Assembly: GCA_003151335.1 (NCBI GenBank)
Contig: PLXE01000052.1
Span: 1 to 44,983, forward strand
Length of the DNA: 44,983 bases
Direction: 5' to 3'
From: Acidobacteriaceae bacterium
GTDB lineage: Bacteria; Acidobacteriota; Terriglobia; Terriglobales; Acidobacteriaceae
In this document: positions 32,791 to 41,434 of the stretch, piece after piece
Layout of the letters: each line of letters begins with the position of its first letter
How positions within the stretch are numbered: the stretch's first letter is position 1
Translations under genes and position numbers: made by a program
Notes under the pieces: generated by a model
Databases searched by the model: none
What the model saw: the letters and a program-made list of their open reading frames with translations, nothing else
Told to the model about the DNA's origin: nothing

Positions 32791-34436
32791 CAATCCACTG
32801 CGCCCCATCCCCCGCCGCCGGGGGTTTCGATGCGGACGCGTTCGCCGCGCCGCAAGCGGGTGCTGCCCTTGCTGGGCATGAGTTCCGTGGATCCATCGGC
32901 GCGAAGTATCTCGGTGCGTCCCGGCGCTCCGTCCGCGCCGCCCGCCAGGCCGTACGGTCGAAACTTGCGCCGGTCGGCGAGCAGGGTCACAGTGGCGTCG
33001 GCCAGCACTTCCATTTCTCTGACGATGCCGTCGCCGCCGCGATGTTTTCCTTCCCCGCCGCTGCCCGCGCGCAGCGCATACTTCATCACCCTTAACGGAT
33101 AACTGCATTCCAGCGCTTCGGCGGGCGTGTTGAGCGAGTTGGTCATGTGCGTGTGTACGCCCGAGACGCCGTCATGGGCCGCACTGGCGCCCGAGCCTCC
33201 GGCAACGGTTTCGTAGTACGCGAACGGAATGGCCTTCCCGGTGCGGTCGTCCATGCCGCCGATGGTGAGATTGTTCATGGTCCCCGACGACGCGGCGGGG
33301 ATGTGCTGGGGCAGCGCCTGGGCCAGTGCGCGCAGCAGCACGTCAACGATGCGCTGCGAGGTCTCGACATTTCCGCCAGCCACCGCTGCGGGTGGACGCG
33401 CATTGACGACCGTGCCCTCGGGCGCGATCAACTGAATGGGGCGCATCAATCCGGCGGTGGCGGGAACGTCTTCGCGCAGCAGGCAGCGGAAAACGTAGAA
33501 GCAGGCGGAATACGTGATGGCTTCCACGGCGTTAATGCTGCCTTCCACCTGGGGCGAGCTGCCGGTGAAATCGATGATGACGGGTCGCGGCTTCCGGCCC
33601 GCAGTTTTTGTTGTGTGCGGAAAGGTGATGCGCACCGCAATGCGCACCGGCGCGCCCACCCCACCGCGCGCTGGGGACCCCGGTCCGTCGCTGACGCCAT
33701 CGTCATCGAGTACGTCCTCGGCGGTGTAGCTCCCCGCCGGCACCGTCGCCAAAAATGCGCGCATCATTTTCTCGGAGTAATCCAGCAGCGCTCGCGCCGC
33801 ACGCTGCACCCGTGGGAGGCCGTAACGCGCGCAAAGTTCGAGCAGCCGCGTGCTGCCGGTGTGGCACGCCGCCAGTTGCGCGCTGAGGTCGCCTTCACGT
33901 TCTTCGGGAGTGCGAACATTGTTGAGCAACAGCGCCAGGATGTCGCGGTCAAGGGTTCCGGCGCGCACGATCTTCACCGGAGGAATGCGCAATCCCTCCT
34001 GGTAGATCTCGCGGCACGGACCCATCGAGCCAGCGTAGGTTCCGCCAACGTCGGCGTGATGCGCGCGCGCCGCGACGAAGAATTCGGGCGCGGCATTGCG
34101 CCTGGCGCGTCCCACAAACACCGGGGCGACGACGGTGATGTCGGGCAGATGCGTGCCGCCGCGGAAGGGATCGTTGAGCATCGCCACGTCGCCCGGCGCG
34201 AGCGGCAACTCGGCAATGGCGGCGCGCACCGACATCGGCATCGAGCCCAGATGCACGGGCATGTGATCGCCCATCGCCAGCACGTTGCCGGCTGCGTCAA
34301 ACAGCGCGCAGGAGTAATCGCGACGCTCCTTGATGTTGGGCGAGAACGCCGTGCGGCGCAGCGCGGCCCCCATCTCTTCCGCGACCGCGTGAAACAGATG
34401 CTTGAAGACCTCGAGCTCGATGGGGTCGGCGCGCAT
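32790..34436 (-). CDS. hyuB: Hydantoinase B/oxoprolinase-family protein
   Basis: HyuB-type proteins form one subunit of ATP-dependent N-methylhydantoinases, 5-oxoprolinases and related amidohydrolases. The 548-residue protein has family motifs [50 protein letters not shown] and RAHHADVGG, and ends in [13 protein letters not shown]. The start at 34436 is at the family's usual first residues. No hyuA gene is adjacent, although the two subunits are usually neighbours. The stop codon belongs to a RAYT-tail element (TGA of TTGAAAATG), so the original last residues may be lost. Substrate cannot be named. Confidence 0.88.
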   Translation of the reverse strand: MRADPIELEVFKHLFHAVAEEMGAALRRTAFSPNIKERRDYSCALFDAAGNVLAMGDHMPVHLGSMPMSVRAAIAELPLAPGDVAMLNDPFRGGTHLPDITVVAPVFVGRARRNAAPEFFVAARAHHADVGGTYAGSMGPCREIYQEGLRIPPVKIVRAGTLDRDILALLLNNVRTPEEREGDLSAQLAACHTGSTRLLELCARYGLPRVQRAARALLDYSEKMMRAFLATVPAGSYTAEDVLDDDGVSDGPGSPARGGVGAPVRIAVRITFPHTTKTAGRKPRPVIIDFTGSSPQVEGSINAVEAITYSACFYVFRCLLREDVPATAGLMRPIQLIAPEGTVVNARPPAAVAGGNVETSQRIVDVLLRALAQALPQHIPAASSGTMNNLTIGGMDDRTGKAIPFAYYETVAGGSGASAAHDGVSGVHTHMTNSLNTPAEALECSYPLRVMKYALRAGSGGEGKHRGGDGIVREMEVLADATVTLLADRRKFRPYGLAGGADGAPGRTEILRADGSTELMPSKGSTRLRRGERVRIETPGGGGWGAVD

Positions 34437-34697
34437 GTGTGAGCGAGTGTAACTCAGGCGCTGGCAGCGGGACACTTTGCGTCGTCGTTTTGGACGCAAA
34501 TCACTAAAGTTTTGGGACGCAAATCACTAAACCGCCGGTCGCGCAAGAGATTTCCCAAATATTTTTGTTGACATTCCGTTCGAGTAACCGCAATATCTTG
34601 TGTTAGACATACTGCTCATGCAACATCTTGGGCGGGTATGGCACGGGCCAAAAAACTCGACCTTCAAGGGAGAAGGTTACACAAGGAGGATTACCCA
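34437..34697. promoter_or_regulatory. Intergenic region with a tandem direct repeat and a -35 box
   Basis: GTTTTGGACGCAAATCAC (34487-) and GTTTTGGGACGCAAATCAC (34509-), each followed by TAAA, are 22- and 23-base direct repeats in the upstream region of hyuB, like paired operator sites. TTGACA at 34568-34573 is a perfect -35 box on the plus strand for the small peptide gene; TATCTT at 34595 is a poor -10 candidate at too long a spacing. AAGGAGG at 34683-34689 serves the peptide gene. Confidence 0.45.
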
Positions 34698-34751
34698 ATG
34701 GCAACGAAGAAGAAGGCCACGAAGAAAGCCGCCAAGAAGAAAAAGCGGTAA
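34698..34751 (+). CDS. 17-residue lysine-rich peptide
   Basis: A tiny frame encodes MATKKKATKKAAKKKKR. It has a full AAGGAGG ribosome site 8 bases before the ATG, and a strong intrinsic terminator follows about 45 bases after the stop. The composition (10 Lys, 1 Arg of 17) resembles the lysine/alanine tails of bacterial histone H1-like proteins, so nucleic-acid binding is an inference. It could also be a regulatory leader frame. The translation signals are much better than those of most genes here, which argues that it is real. Confidence 0.55.
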   Translation: MATKKKATKKAAKKKKR

Positions 34752-34796
34752 CCGATCCTGCGAGGCACCGGCCTCGCTTAACTTTTGCAAAAACAT

Positions 34797-34834
34797 GGCC
34801 TCCGCACTCGCAGTTCGCGGAGGCCTTTCCTTTT
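34797..34834 (+). terminator. Strong intrinsic terminator after the lysine-rich peptide gene
   Basis: GGCCTCCGC (34797-34805) and GCGGAGGCC (34817-34825) form a perfect 9-bp stem with an 11-base loop, followed by TTTCCTTTT. A smaller hairpin, GCGAGGC and GCCTCGC, lies just upstream at 34760-34777. Confidence 0.85.
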
Positions 34835-34979
34835 GCGCGCCCTCAGCGCGCTGGATTACGGATGGCCCACCAGCCGCGGATCCTGTTGAATCCATCGCAG
34901 CTGTGACCTGCCACAACCAAGATTCAACCGTTGACGCCGGAGTTGTGTACTCTAGAATGAATCGCTGGAAAGCATATTC

Positions 34980-36407
34980 ATGGACGTTCTCAAGAAACTT
35001 TTTGAAGATCATTTCCACGCGCCGGTGGATAAGGCGGAGCCGCTGCGCGGCCAGCTCGGCGGCTCCGAGCGCAGCATGGTCCGGCTGGCCAGCGAAAAAT
35101 TCAGCGCCATTGGCGTGCGCTACGAGGTGCGCGAAGAGAACGTCGCTTTCCTCGAATTTTCCCGGCATTTTCGCCGCCACGGGCTGCCGGTGCCGGAAAT
35201 CTATGCCGAAGATTTAGAGCACGGCGCTTATCTGGAAGAGGACCTGGGCGACACCACGCTGTTTGAGTTCCTGTCGAACAATCGGGCAGGCGAGACCATC
35301 GCTCCCCAGGCGGTCGAAGCCTACCGCAAGGTTGTGGCCGTGTTACCGCGCTTTCAGATCGAAGCCGGCCGCGATTTGAATTACAAAGTGTGCTATCCGC
35401 GCGCTAGTTTCGATCGCCAGTCCATCGCCTGGGACCTGAATTATTTCAAGTACTATTTTCTCCGGCTGGCCAATATTTCATTCAACGAACAGGCGCTGGA
35501 AGTAGATTTCGGCCGCCTGACGAAATTCCTGCTGAGCGCCCCGCGCGATTACTTTCTCTATCGCGATTTCCAATCGCGCAATGTGATGTTGCGCGCCGGC
35601 AGTCCATTCTTCCTGGACTATCAGGGTGGCCGCAGAGGCGCGCTGCAATACGATATCGCGTCGCTTTTATTCGATGCCAAGGCCGATTTGCCGCCCGAGC
35701 TGCGCCAGCAATTGCTGGATCATTATCTCGACACGCTTGCCGGTTTTATCGAACTGGACCGCGAAGCGTTCCTGCGGCATTACTACGCCTACGTGTACGT
35801 TCGCATGATGCAGGCGATGGGCGCTTACGGCTTTCGCGGTTTTTATGAGCGCAAACCCCACTTTCTGCAAAGCGTGCCGTTCGCGCTGAAGAACCTGCGC
35901 TGGCTGCTGCACAACGTCCAACTGCCCATTGCGCTGCCGGCGCTGATGGAGGCGTTCACAAGCATTCTGGGCTCGGACAAATTGCAGGGCCTGGCGCCCG
36001 CAATCGGCAAGGTCACGGTACGGATTTGCAGCTTTTCATTTCACCGCGGCCCGCTGAAAGACGAGACCGGACATGGCGGCGGCTTCGTTTTCGATGCGCG
36101 GAGCCTTCCCAATCCCGGACGCGAGGAGCGCTTCAAAGCTCTCACCGGCAAAGACGGGCCCGTGGCCGATTACCTGAATCAGCAAGAGAGTGTGCATCAA
36201 TTTCTGGCTGGCGTCACCGCGCTGGTGGACGCCAGCGTGAGCGATTATCAGCGTCGTGGTTTTAAGAGCTTGACGGCGTCGTTTGGCTGCACTGGCGGCC
36301 AGCATCGCTCGGTATATCTGGCGGAGCAATTGGCCAAACATTTGCGGGGCAGGGAAGGGGTCGAGGTGGTGGTGCAGCATCGTGAACTGGAGAACTTGGG
36401 CAAATGA
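34980..36407 (+). CDS. AmgK-like sugar kinase fused to a RapZ C-terminal domain
   Basis: A 475-residue fusion. Residues 1 to about 335 are an aminoglycoside-phosphotransferase-like kinase: the catalytic loop is YRDFQSRN at 194-201 (Asp196), followed by the metal motif FLDYQGG. This fold includes AmgK, which phosphorylates MurNAc and GlcNAc at the anomeric carbon in wall recycling. Residues from about 344 to 475 match the C-terminal domain of RapZ: FVFDARSLPNPGREERF, LTGKDGPVADYL and GCTGGQHRSVYLAEQLA (436 onward). In E. coli that domain senses glucosamine-6-phosphate and binds a small RNA. RapZ's own N-terminal P-loop domain is absent. The MurU-like gene overlaps its stop by 4 bases. Substrate is inferred. 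Confidence 0.85.
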   Translation: MDVLKKLFEDHFHAPVDKAEPLRGQLGGSERSMVRLASEKFSAIGVRYEVREENVAFLEFSRHFRRHGLPVPEIYAEDLEHGAYLEEDLGDTTLFEFLSNNRAGETIAPQAVEAYRKVVAVLPRFQIEAGRDLNYKVCYPRASFDRQSIAWDLNYFKYYFLRLANISFNEQALEVDFGRLTKFLLSAPRDYFLYRDFQSRNVMLRAGSPFFLDYQGGRRGALQYDIASLLFDAKADLPPELRQQLLDHYLDTLAGFIELDREAFLRHYYAYVYVRMMQAMGAYGFRGFYERKPHFLQSVPFALKNLRWLLHNVQLPIALPALMEAFTSILGSDKLQGLAPAIGKVTVRICSFSFHRGPLKDETGHGGGFVFDARSLPNPGREERFKALTGKDGPVADYLNQQESVHQFLAGVTALVDASVSDYQRRGFKSLTASFGCTGGQHRSVYLAEQLAKHLRGREGVEVVVQHRELENLGK

Positions 36408-37150
36408 AAGCGATGGTTTTGGCCGCCGGCCTGGGAACGCGATTGCGGCCGCTCACCGACGATCGTCCCAAGGCGCTGGTGGAAGTCGCCGGGCGTACCA
36501 TGCTGGAGATCACGCTGGCCCGCTTGCGCGCGATTGGAATTCGCGAAGTGATCATCAATGTGCATCACTTTGCCGGCATGGTCGTCGAGTATCTGAAAGC
36601 GAACGACAACTTCGGCATGAAGGTTGAGGTCTCGCGCGAGGAGGTCTTGCTCGACACCGGTGGCGGGCTGAAAAAGGCCGCTCATTTCTTTCTGGAGGAT
36701 TCGAGCGACTCGAAAGAGCCGTTCCTGGTGCACAATGTCGATGTCATCAGCACCATCGATGTGGGGCGCATGGTGCAGTTTCATATTGACAACCGGGCGC
36801 TCGCGACACTGGCGGTGCAAGTCCGCGACAGCTCTCGCTACCTGCTGTTCGACCAGCAGTTGCAACTTTGCGGCCGGCGGTCCGGACGCAATGGCGAAAC
36901 TGAATTGGTTCGACCTTCGCCACACATGCAGGCGCTGGCATTTTGCGGCATACACGTAATTTCACCTCACCTGTTTGGGAAAATGACGGAAGCGGGCGTG
37001 TTCTCCATCATCGACTGCTATCTGCGGCTGGCTGGCCGTGAAGAAAAAATTCTTGCCTTCCGCGCCGACGAATATTATTGGGGCGATCTGGGCACGCCCG
37101 AGAAAGTGACGCGGGCGGCTCAGGACCTAAAGCGTAAGCGTCCGGAGTAG
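36404..37150 (+). CDS. MurU-like sugar-1-phosphate nucleotidyltransferase
   Basis: A 248-residue nucleotidyltransferase. The signature loop AAGLGTRLRPLTDDRPKALV is at the N-terminus, the metal-binding HNVDVIST in the middle and WGDLGTPEKVTRA at the end. Its length and motifs fit MurU, which makes UDP-MurNAc from MurNAc-1-phosphate, though other sugar-1-phosphates are possible. The ATG overlaps the stop codon of the kinase-RapZ fusion (ATGA), so the two are translated together. In pseudomonads amgK and murU form such a pair, bypassing the de novo route to UDP-MurNAc. Confidence 0.85.
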   Translation: MKAMVLAAGLGTRLRPLTDDRPKALVEVAGRTMLEITLARLRAIGIREVIINVHHFAGMVVEYLKANDNFGMKVEVSREEVLLDTGGGLKKAAHFFLEDSSDSKEPFLVHNVDVISTIDVGRMVQFHIDNRALATLAVQVRDSSRYLLFDQQLQLCGRRSGRNGETELVRPSPHMQALAFCGIHVISPHLFGKMTEAGVFSIIDCYLRLAGREEKILAFRADEYYWGDLGTPEKVTRAAQDLKRKRPE

Positions 37151-37205
37151 GCCGCGTTGACAAGGCGTATAGATACTAAGAGGCTGTAAGAACACCGTCC
37201 GAAGA

Positions 37206-37243
37206 GGCGGCGCCCTCGAAAAGGTTGAGGGTGGCCGTCTTTA
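37206..37243 (+). terminator. Probable terminator after the kinase-nucleotidyltransferase unit
   Basis: GGCGGCGCCCTC can pair with GAGGGTGGCCGTC across a 9-base loop with one bulged base and two wobble pairs, followed by TTT. It lies about 60 bases after the nucleotidyltransferase stop. Confidence 0.5.
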
Positions 37244-37282
37244 ACATTGCAGTCAACGGCCATCTTCTTTGCGCGGGGAACT

Positions 37283-37699
37283 TTACTGATTGGCCTCATT
37301 GATCAGTTGGGCGACCTTTGAATTTGGTCCCACTGGTTCCACAAAGACAATTTGCCTGGCATTCAAGTACATGCGGTCAGGCCCGTGCAGCTCCTTACCA
37401 CGCTTCACCAAAACGTTGGTGATCTGCTTGGTGTCCGGATCCGTTTTGCTAAGGATGTAGTAAACGTCGGTCAGCACGGGATGGCCACCACTATAGCCCG
37501 AGAGCTTGCCGTAATATACGGAACCGTTACTCAGCAATACCGCCTGATAAGGCGTCGAGAAACTGGTGGCTGCGCGCATTCTGTGGTAAGTCACAGCATG
37601 CCCGATGAATAGTCCAAGCAACAAGCAGACTATGCATCCCAGAATCCAAAACATCCGTCCCTTGCCCGTTCCGATTTCGGGCGTCGCTGGTAGGGTCAT
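37283..37699 (-). CDS. Membrane-anchored conserved protein of unknown function
   Basis: A 138-residue protein with one N-terminal membrane segment (FWILGCIVCLLLGLFIGHAV, residues 17-36), so the rest is probably outside the cytoplasm. The outer part has YQAVLLSNGSVYYGKLSGY, LTDVYYILSK, LVKRGKELHGPDRMYLNARQ and FVEPVGPNSKVAQLI. This resembles a widespread family of uncharacterised single-pass proteins with the pattern 'NGxVYxGKL...LTDVYY'. Function unknown. The upstream PEP-CTERM gene on the same strand is separated by a strong terminator. Confidence 0.75.
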   Translation of the reverse strand: MTLPATPEIGTGKGRMFWILGCIVCLLLGLFIGHAVTYHRMRAATSFSTPYQAVLLSNGSVYYGKLSGYSGGHPVLTDVYYILSKTDPDTKQITNVLVKRGKELHGPDRMYLNARQIVFVEPVGPNSKVAQLINEANQ

Positions 37700-37748
37700 A
37701 TTCTTCTCCTGATTTTCTGGCTCGGGGCCTGTGCTCGGCGGCCTAATA

Positions 37749-37795
37749 AACCGGCACGGACCCCCATTCCCTTTGATATTGGGTCCGTGCCGGTT
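37749..37795. terminator. Strong bidirectional-looking terminator
   Basis: AACCGGCACGGACCC (37749-37763) and GGGTCCGTGCCGGTT (37781-37795) form a perfect 15-bp stem with a 17-base loop. On the plus strand TT follows; on the minus strand, downstream of the PEP-CTERM gene, TTTATT follows. It should end the transcript of the 1211-residue gene. Confidence 0.85.
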
Positions 37796-37798
37796 TTG

Positions 37799-40700
37799 CT
37801 ACTTCGTCATGCGCCGACGAACACTATAACCCACGAACAACAAGCCCGAACCAAGAAGCAATAAGCTGCCCGGCTCCGGAGTTGACGAAGATGGGCCATA
37901 GTCAGACGTAAAGTGAGACCCGGTGCTCGAGGTAAAGCCAGATGCAGTGCCAGATCCACCATCAGCTGCGATGCTGGATGCAATGTCGGATGCAATGTTG
38001 GATGCGAGGAGAGTCGCCTGGCCGTTGTTCGCCTCCAATAGCGCGCCCGACACCACTTCGAGCGTCAGATCGGTCGGGTTGTATTCCAACACGAAGTGTT
38101 CCTCACCGTTGATCGGCAAGCCCAAGACCATCGAGAACGTTCCCGACTCGCCCGAAAAGTGCATGATGTCGAAGGCATCGCCCAGTTCGGGGAGAAAGCC
38201 GTGAATCAAGTCCACGGTCATCAGGCCATTGAGCTGGGCATGGCCCGCGATGTTGAGTTGGTCGTACTCTCCAGGCGCCGTACCCGCAATATCGAAGGTC
38301 AAGCTTCCATGCAGTCCCTGCGTGTAGTTGCCCATAAAGTAAAGCTGGCCAATGGTCCTAAGGCTGTCGCCGATGTTAATGGAGGCATTCGAAACAATCG
38401 GTCCGCGAATAGTGCCCTGATTGCCATAGACGGCGCCACCAGCGAAATTGATCATCCCTCTTCCTGAAATATTCAGGCTGCCGTCCACCGTCGTCTGTCC
38501 GGCAGTCTGCGTGTAGTAGCCTACAACGGCGAGACTGCCGTTCGGAGCGATGTTAACAATTCCGATGTTGGTGAAGCCGGAGAGAGCGGAGGCACCAGCG
38601 CGCGGCCCGCCAGTCACGTTCAGGGTTGCTCCGTCAGCGATGTACACAGCCCCCTGGTTCACCACCGATCCAATGTTGGCAATATCGGAGGCGCCCCCGA
38701 GCGAGAAGGTTCCCGTCAAGCCGTTGGTCAACCGGCCGGCGACGGTTATCGTGTTTCCGCCAGTGCCGTAGGAGCTCGTGGTGATCTGTCCGGAGTTGCT
38801 TATATTGCGATTGACTTGGAGTGTCGATCCACCCTCCAAGTCGATAACCCCGCGATTGACGACGCTGCTGATCGTGGCGGTGTCGCCATAGCCAGACAGG
38901 AGTAATGAGCCCGACGCGTCGTTGGTGAGAGTGCCGCCGATGGATAGCGAATTCCCGTCGCTCATGGAAATAGTTCCGGAGTTATCTGTATTGCCGACTT
39001 GGAGGACTGATAGGTTCTCCAGATTGATCGATCCGCTGTTGGTCAGCGTCCCGCCACTGAGCGAGGAGTAGACAAGGTTAATCGACCCGGAATTCACAAT
39101 ATCGCCAGTTCCCATCGACGATCCGGAGACGGAGACGGCGCCCGAATTTGATAGAGCTCCCAGTGTGGCCTGAGAGTAGTCCACCTCGAGTTGCCCGCTA
39201 TTGGTAAGCAACCCGCCCACCGTCAGATGGCTCCCCTGCGTGGTAATCGTGCCGGAGTTGTTTGCATCCCCGCCCACCGCAAACTCCGCCGTCTGCAGCC
39301 CAATGGTTCCGCTGTTGTCCAAGCTCCCGACAATTGCGGAGTCCTGAATAGAGTCACTGCCGCTCACCCTAAACTGGCCGCTGTTCGTCAATCTGCCATC
39401 AATGATGATCTGGTTTTCGTCGCCGCCGTAGATGCTCTGGTAAGTCTCAATGGTTCCCGAGCTAATTACGTCGCCATAAACCTCTAATATTGAGTGAAAC
39501 GTCACCCCGACGTATCCAGAGTTCAGCAAGTTCCCAATAGTGGCATTGGGGGTGCTACCCGGAGCGTGCGGACCCGACAAGTAGACGGACCCAGTATTGG
39601 TCAGTGTGCCGATATTCAGTGTGCCAGTGAAGAAACCTGCCAAAAACTGCCCGGAGGTGCTGATAGTCCCGGAGTTGCTTGCGACGCCGACGCTGAGGTT
39701 GGATTCATTCTCCACACCGATGGAACCGCTATTCACCAAGTCGGCGACGTTGGCCCAAGATCCGTTCTGTAGATTGATCATTCCGCTCTCGACGTTGACT
39801 AAGCTATTCATAGTGGCGGTATCAAACGCGTTGAGCGCTAAGCTTCCCAGGTTTGTCAGTGTGCCATTGATCGTCAGGCTGTTTCCGCCGAAACTGTTGC
39901 CGAGGGAAATAGACCCGAAGTTACTTGCGTCGCCGTTGACTTGCAGAACCGAGCCGTTTTCTAGATCAATATTTCCGCTGTTGACCAAACTCCCAGCGCT
40001 AGCATAATCGGAAGGGCCATTCAGCACGAACGAACCGCTATTGGTCAGCTTACCAGCGATTGCTACCCCGTTGCCGCCGGAGCCTTCATAAATGCTGGTG
40101 ACGATCGACCCGAGGTTATTTGCGTCGCCGTTGACGTGAAGCCGTGACGCACCCTCCAAGTCGATAGCTCCGCTGTTAACAACGCTTCCGATGCTGGCTT
40201 GGCCGTAGAGAACAAAGTTTCCTCCTGTGCCATTAGTCAGCGTGCCGCCTATATTGAGCACGCTCGTACCGGCCGTGGTGATCTCACTGCCGTTATTTAC
40301 GTTGTCATTGACGTGGACGCTTGATCCGCCCTCCAAGTCAATGGCTCCGCTGTTAACGATGCCTCCGATGCTGGCTTGGCCGCTGAGAAGAAGGTTTCCG
40401 CCTAGGTCATTCATCAGTGTGCCACCTATGTTCAGCACGCTCCCACCGGACGTGGTGATCTGTCCGGCGTTATACATGTCACGATCCACTTGGAGCATCA
40501 CGCCGGCACCTGAGGGTGTCAGATCGATGGTCCCACTGTTTACGATGCTCCCGATCGTGGCGCTGTCGGGTCCAATGCAGATTAAAGGTGGACCGCAGCC
40601 GCCCAAAGCGAATGAGCCCGTGTTGGTCAGGGTGCCACCGATTTGGAATTGGATCCCTCCCCCGAAACCCCGTTCCGGATCACCCACGGTGGCAATACTC

Positions 40701-41434
40701 CCGGAGTTGTTCACATCGCCCATGACCCCCATTTCCCCAGCTACGCCCAAAGTGATGTCTCCGCTATTGATGAGGCTACCCGATTCAACGCTGCCTTCAT
40801 ATAGGTGCATATGTCCCGAGTTGATGAGGATGCCATTGACAAAAATGTCGCCATTGTTGAAAGAGGTCTGACCTTGCATAAGCCCAGAGTTGATGAGGTC
40901 GCCATTGACGTACACCTGTGTTCCCCACCCCAGCTGGATAAGCCCGGAGTTGGTGAGGTTGCCATTGACTTGGAGCGAGGAACTCAGGAGGTCGATCTGT
41001 CCATTATTGAAGGAGCTAGCCCCGACGATCACCGTGCTGCCATGGGATAGAGATAGCAAACCTCCCTGGTTTGCGAGGGAACCCGCAATGGTCAGCGTCT
41101 GTGGAGTGCCGTTATCCACAAGTTGTGAATCGTAGAACAGGGTGAGCGATGCAATGCTGGGACTTGTGTCCAAGTAGACAACACCAGGGGCAAAATAACC
41201 TATGACGACGTCACTGTCACCGGTCGGCAGGCCCATGTCCCAATAATTCCAGTCACTCCAGTTGCCCATGCCGCCGATCCAATTGTCGGTTGACGTCGAA
41301 CTGTTAATTGCGTATGCGCTGTGAAATGCGAAGTCGTCGTAATATGTGGATTTATGAATTGGAGCAGCATAGCCGCCACTTACAGCCATGACGGCCAAGA
41401 GGATCAGCAGCAGTGGCCCGCGGTGCTGGTTCAT
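37799..41434 (-). CDS. Large beta-helix repeat protein with PEP-CTERM sorting signal
   Basis: A 1211-residue secreted protein. Residues 1-23 are a signal peptide (GPLLLILLAVMAVSGGYAA). Most of the protein is an array of short repeats of the type LTNSGSI, VNGDxxNSG, INLENGSxLQV and IGGTLTN, more than twenty in number, expected to fold as a right-handed beta-helix like many surface adhesins. After it comes an autotransporter-associated type region (GNYTQGLHGSLTFDIAG). The end, TPEPGSLLLLGSGLL followed by SVRRR, is a complete PEP-CTERM signal, so an exosortase should process it and the protein is destined for the envelope or extracellular matrix. No exosortase is in the window. Confidence 0.88.
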   Translation of the reverse strand: MNQHRGPLLLILLAVMAVSGGYAAPIHKSTYYDDFAFHSAYAINSSTSTDNWIGGMGNWSDWNYWDMGLPTGDSDVVIGYFAPGVVYLDTSPSIASLTLFYDSQLVDNGTPQTLTIAGSLANQGGLLSLSHGSTVIVGASSFNNGQIDLLSSSLQVNGNLTNSGLIQLGWGTQVYVNGDLINSGLMQGQTSFNNGDIFVNGILINSGHMHLYEGSVESGSLINSGDITLGVAGEMGVMGDVNNSGSIATVGDPERGFGGGIQFQIGGTLTNTGSFALGGCGPPLICIGPDSATIGSIVNSGTIDLTPSGAGVMLQVDRDMYNAGQITTSGGSVLNIGGTLMNDLGGNLLLSGQASIGGIVNSGAIDLEGGSSVHVNDNVNNGSEITTAGTSVLNIGGTLTNGTGGNFVLYGQASIGSVVNSGAIDLEGASRLHVNGDANNLGSIVTSIYEGSGGNGVAIAGKLTNSGSFVLNGPSDYASAGSLVNSGNIDLENGSVLQVNGDASNFGSISLGNSFGGNSLTINGTLTNLGSLALNAFDTATMNSLVNVESGMINLQNGSWANVADLVNSGSIGVENESNLSVGVASNSGTISTSGQFLAGFFTGTLNIGTLTNTGSVYLSGPHAPGSTPNATIGNLLNSGYVGVTFHSILEVYGDVISSGTIETYQSIYGGDENQIIIDGRLTNSGQFRVSGSDSIQDSAIVGSLDNSGTIGLQTAEFAVGGDANNSGTITTQGSHLTVGGLLTNSGQLEVDYSQATLGALSNSGAVSVSGSSMGTGDIVNSGSINLVYSSLSGGTLTNSGSINLENLSVLQVGNTDNSGTISMSDGNSLSIGGTLTNDASGSLLLSGYGDTATISSVVNRGVIDLEGGSTLQVNRNISNSGQITTSSYGTGGNTITVAGRLTNGLTGTFSLGGASDIANIGSVVNQGAVYIADGATLNVTGGPRAGASALSGFTNIGIVNIAPNGSLAVVGYYTQTAGQTTVDGSLNISGRGMINFAGGAVYGNQGTIRGPIVSNASINIGDSLRTIGQLYFMGNYTQGLHGSLTFDIAGTAPGEYDQLNIAGHAQLNGLMTVDLIHGFLPELGDAFDIMHFSGESGTFSMVLGLPINGEEHFVLEYNPTDLTLEVVSGALLEANNGQATLLASNIASDIASSIAADGGSGTASGFTSSTGSHFTSDYGPSSSTPEPGSLLLLGSGLLFVGYSVRRRMTK

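Noticed and set aside
33147-34442. 431-codon plus-strand frame across hyuB
   Set aside because: Composition is His/Arg/Gly-rich antisense; hyuB on the other strand has clear family motifs.
37151-37282. Stretch after the nucleotidyltransferase examined for a tRNA or riboswitch
   Set aside because: Only a terminator-like hairpin is visible; no cloverleaf, TPsiC-like or known riboswitch core is recognisable.
37799-41434. Repeated sequence considered as a CRISPR or tandem satellite array
   Set aside because: The repeats are imperfect, of variable length and keep one reading frame with a signal peptide and PEP-CTERM end, so they are coding.
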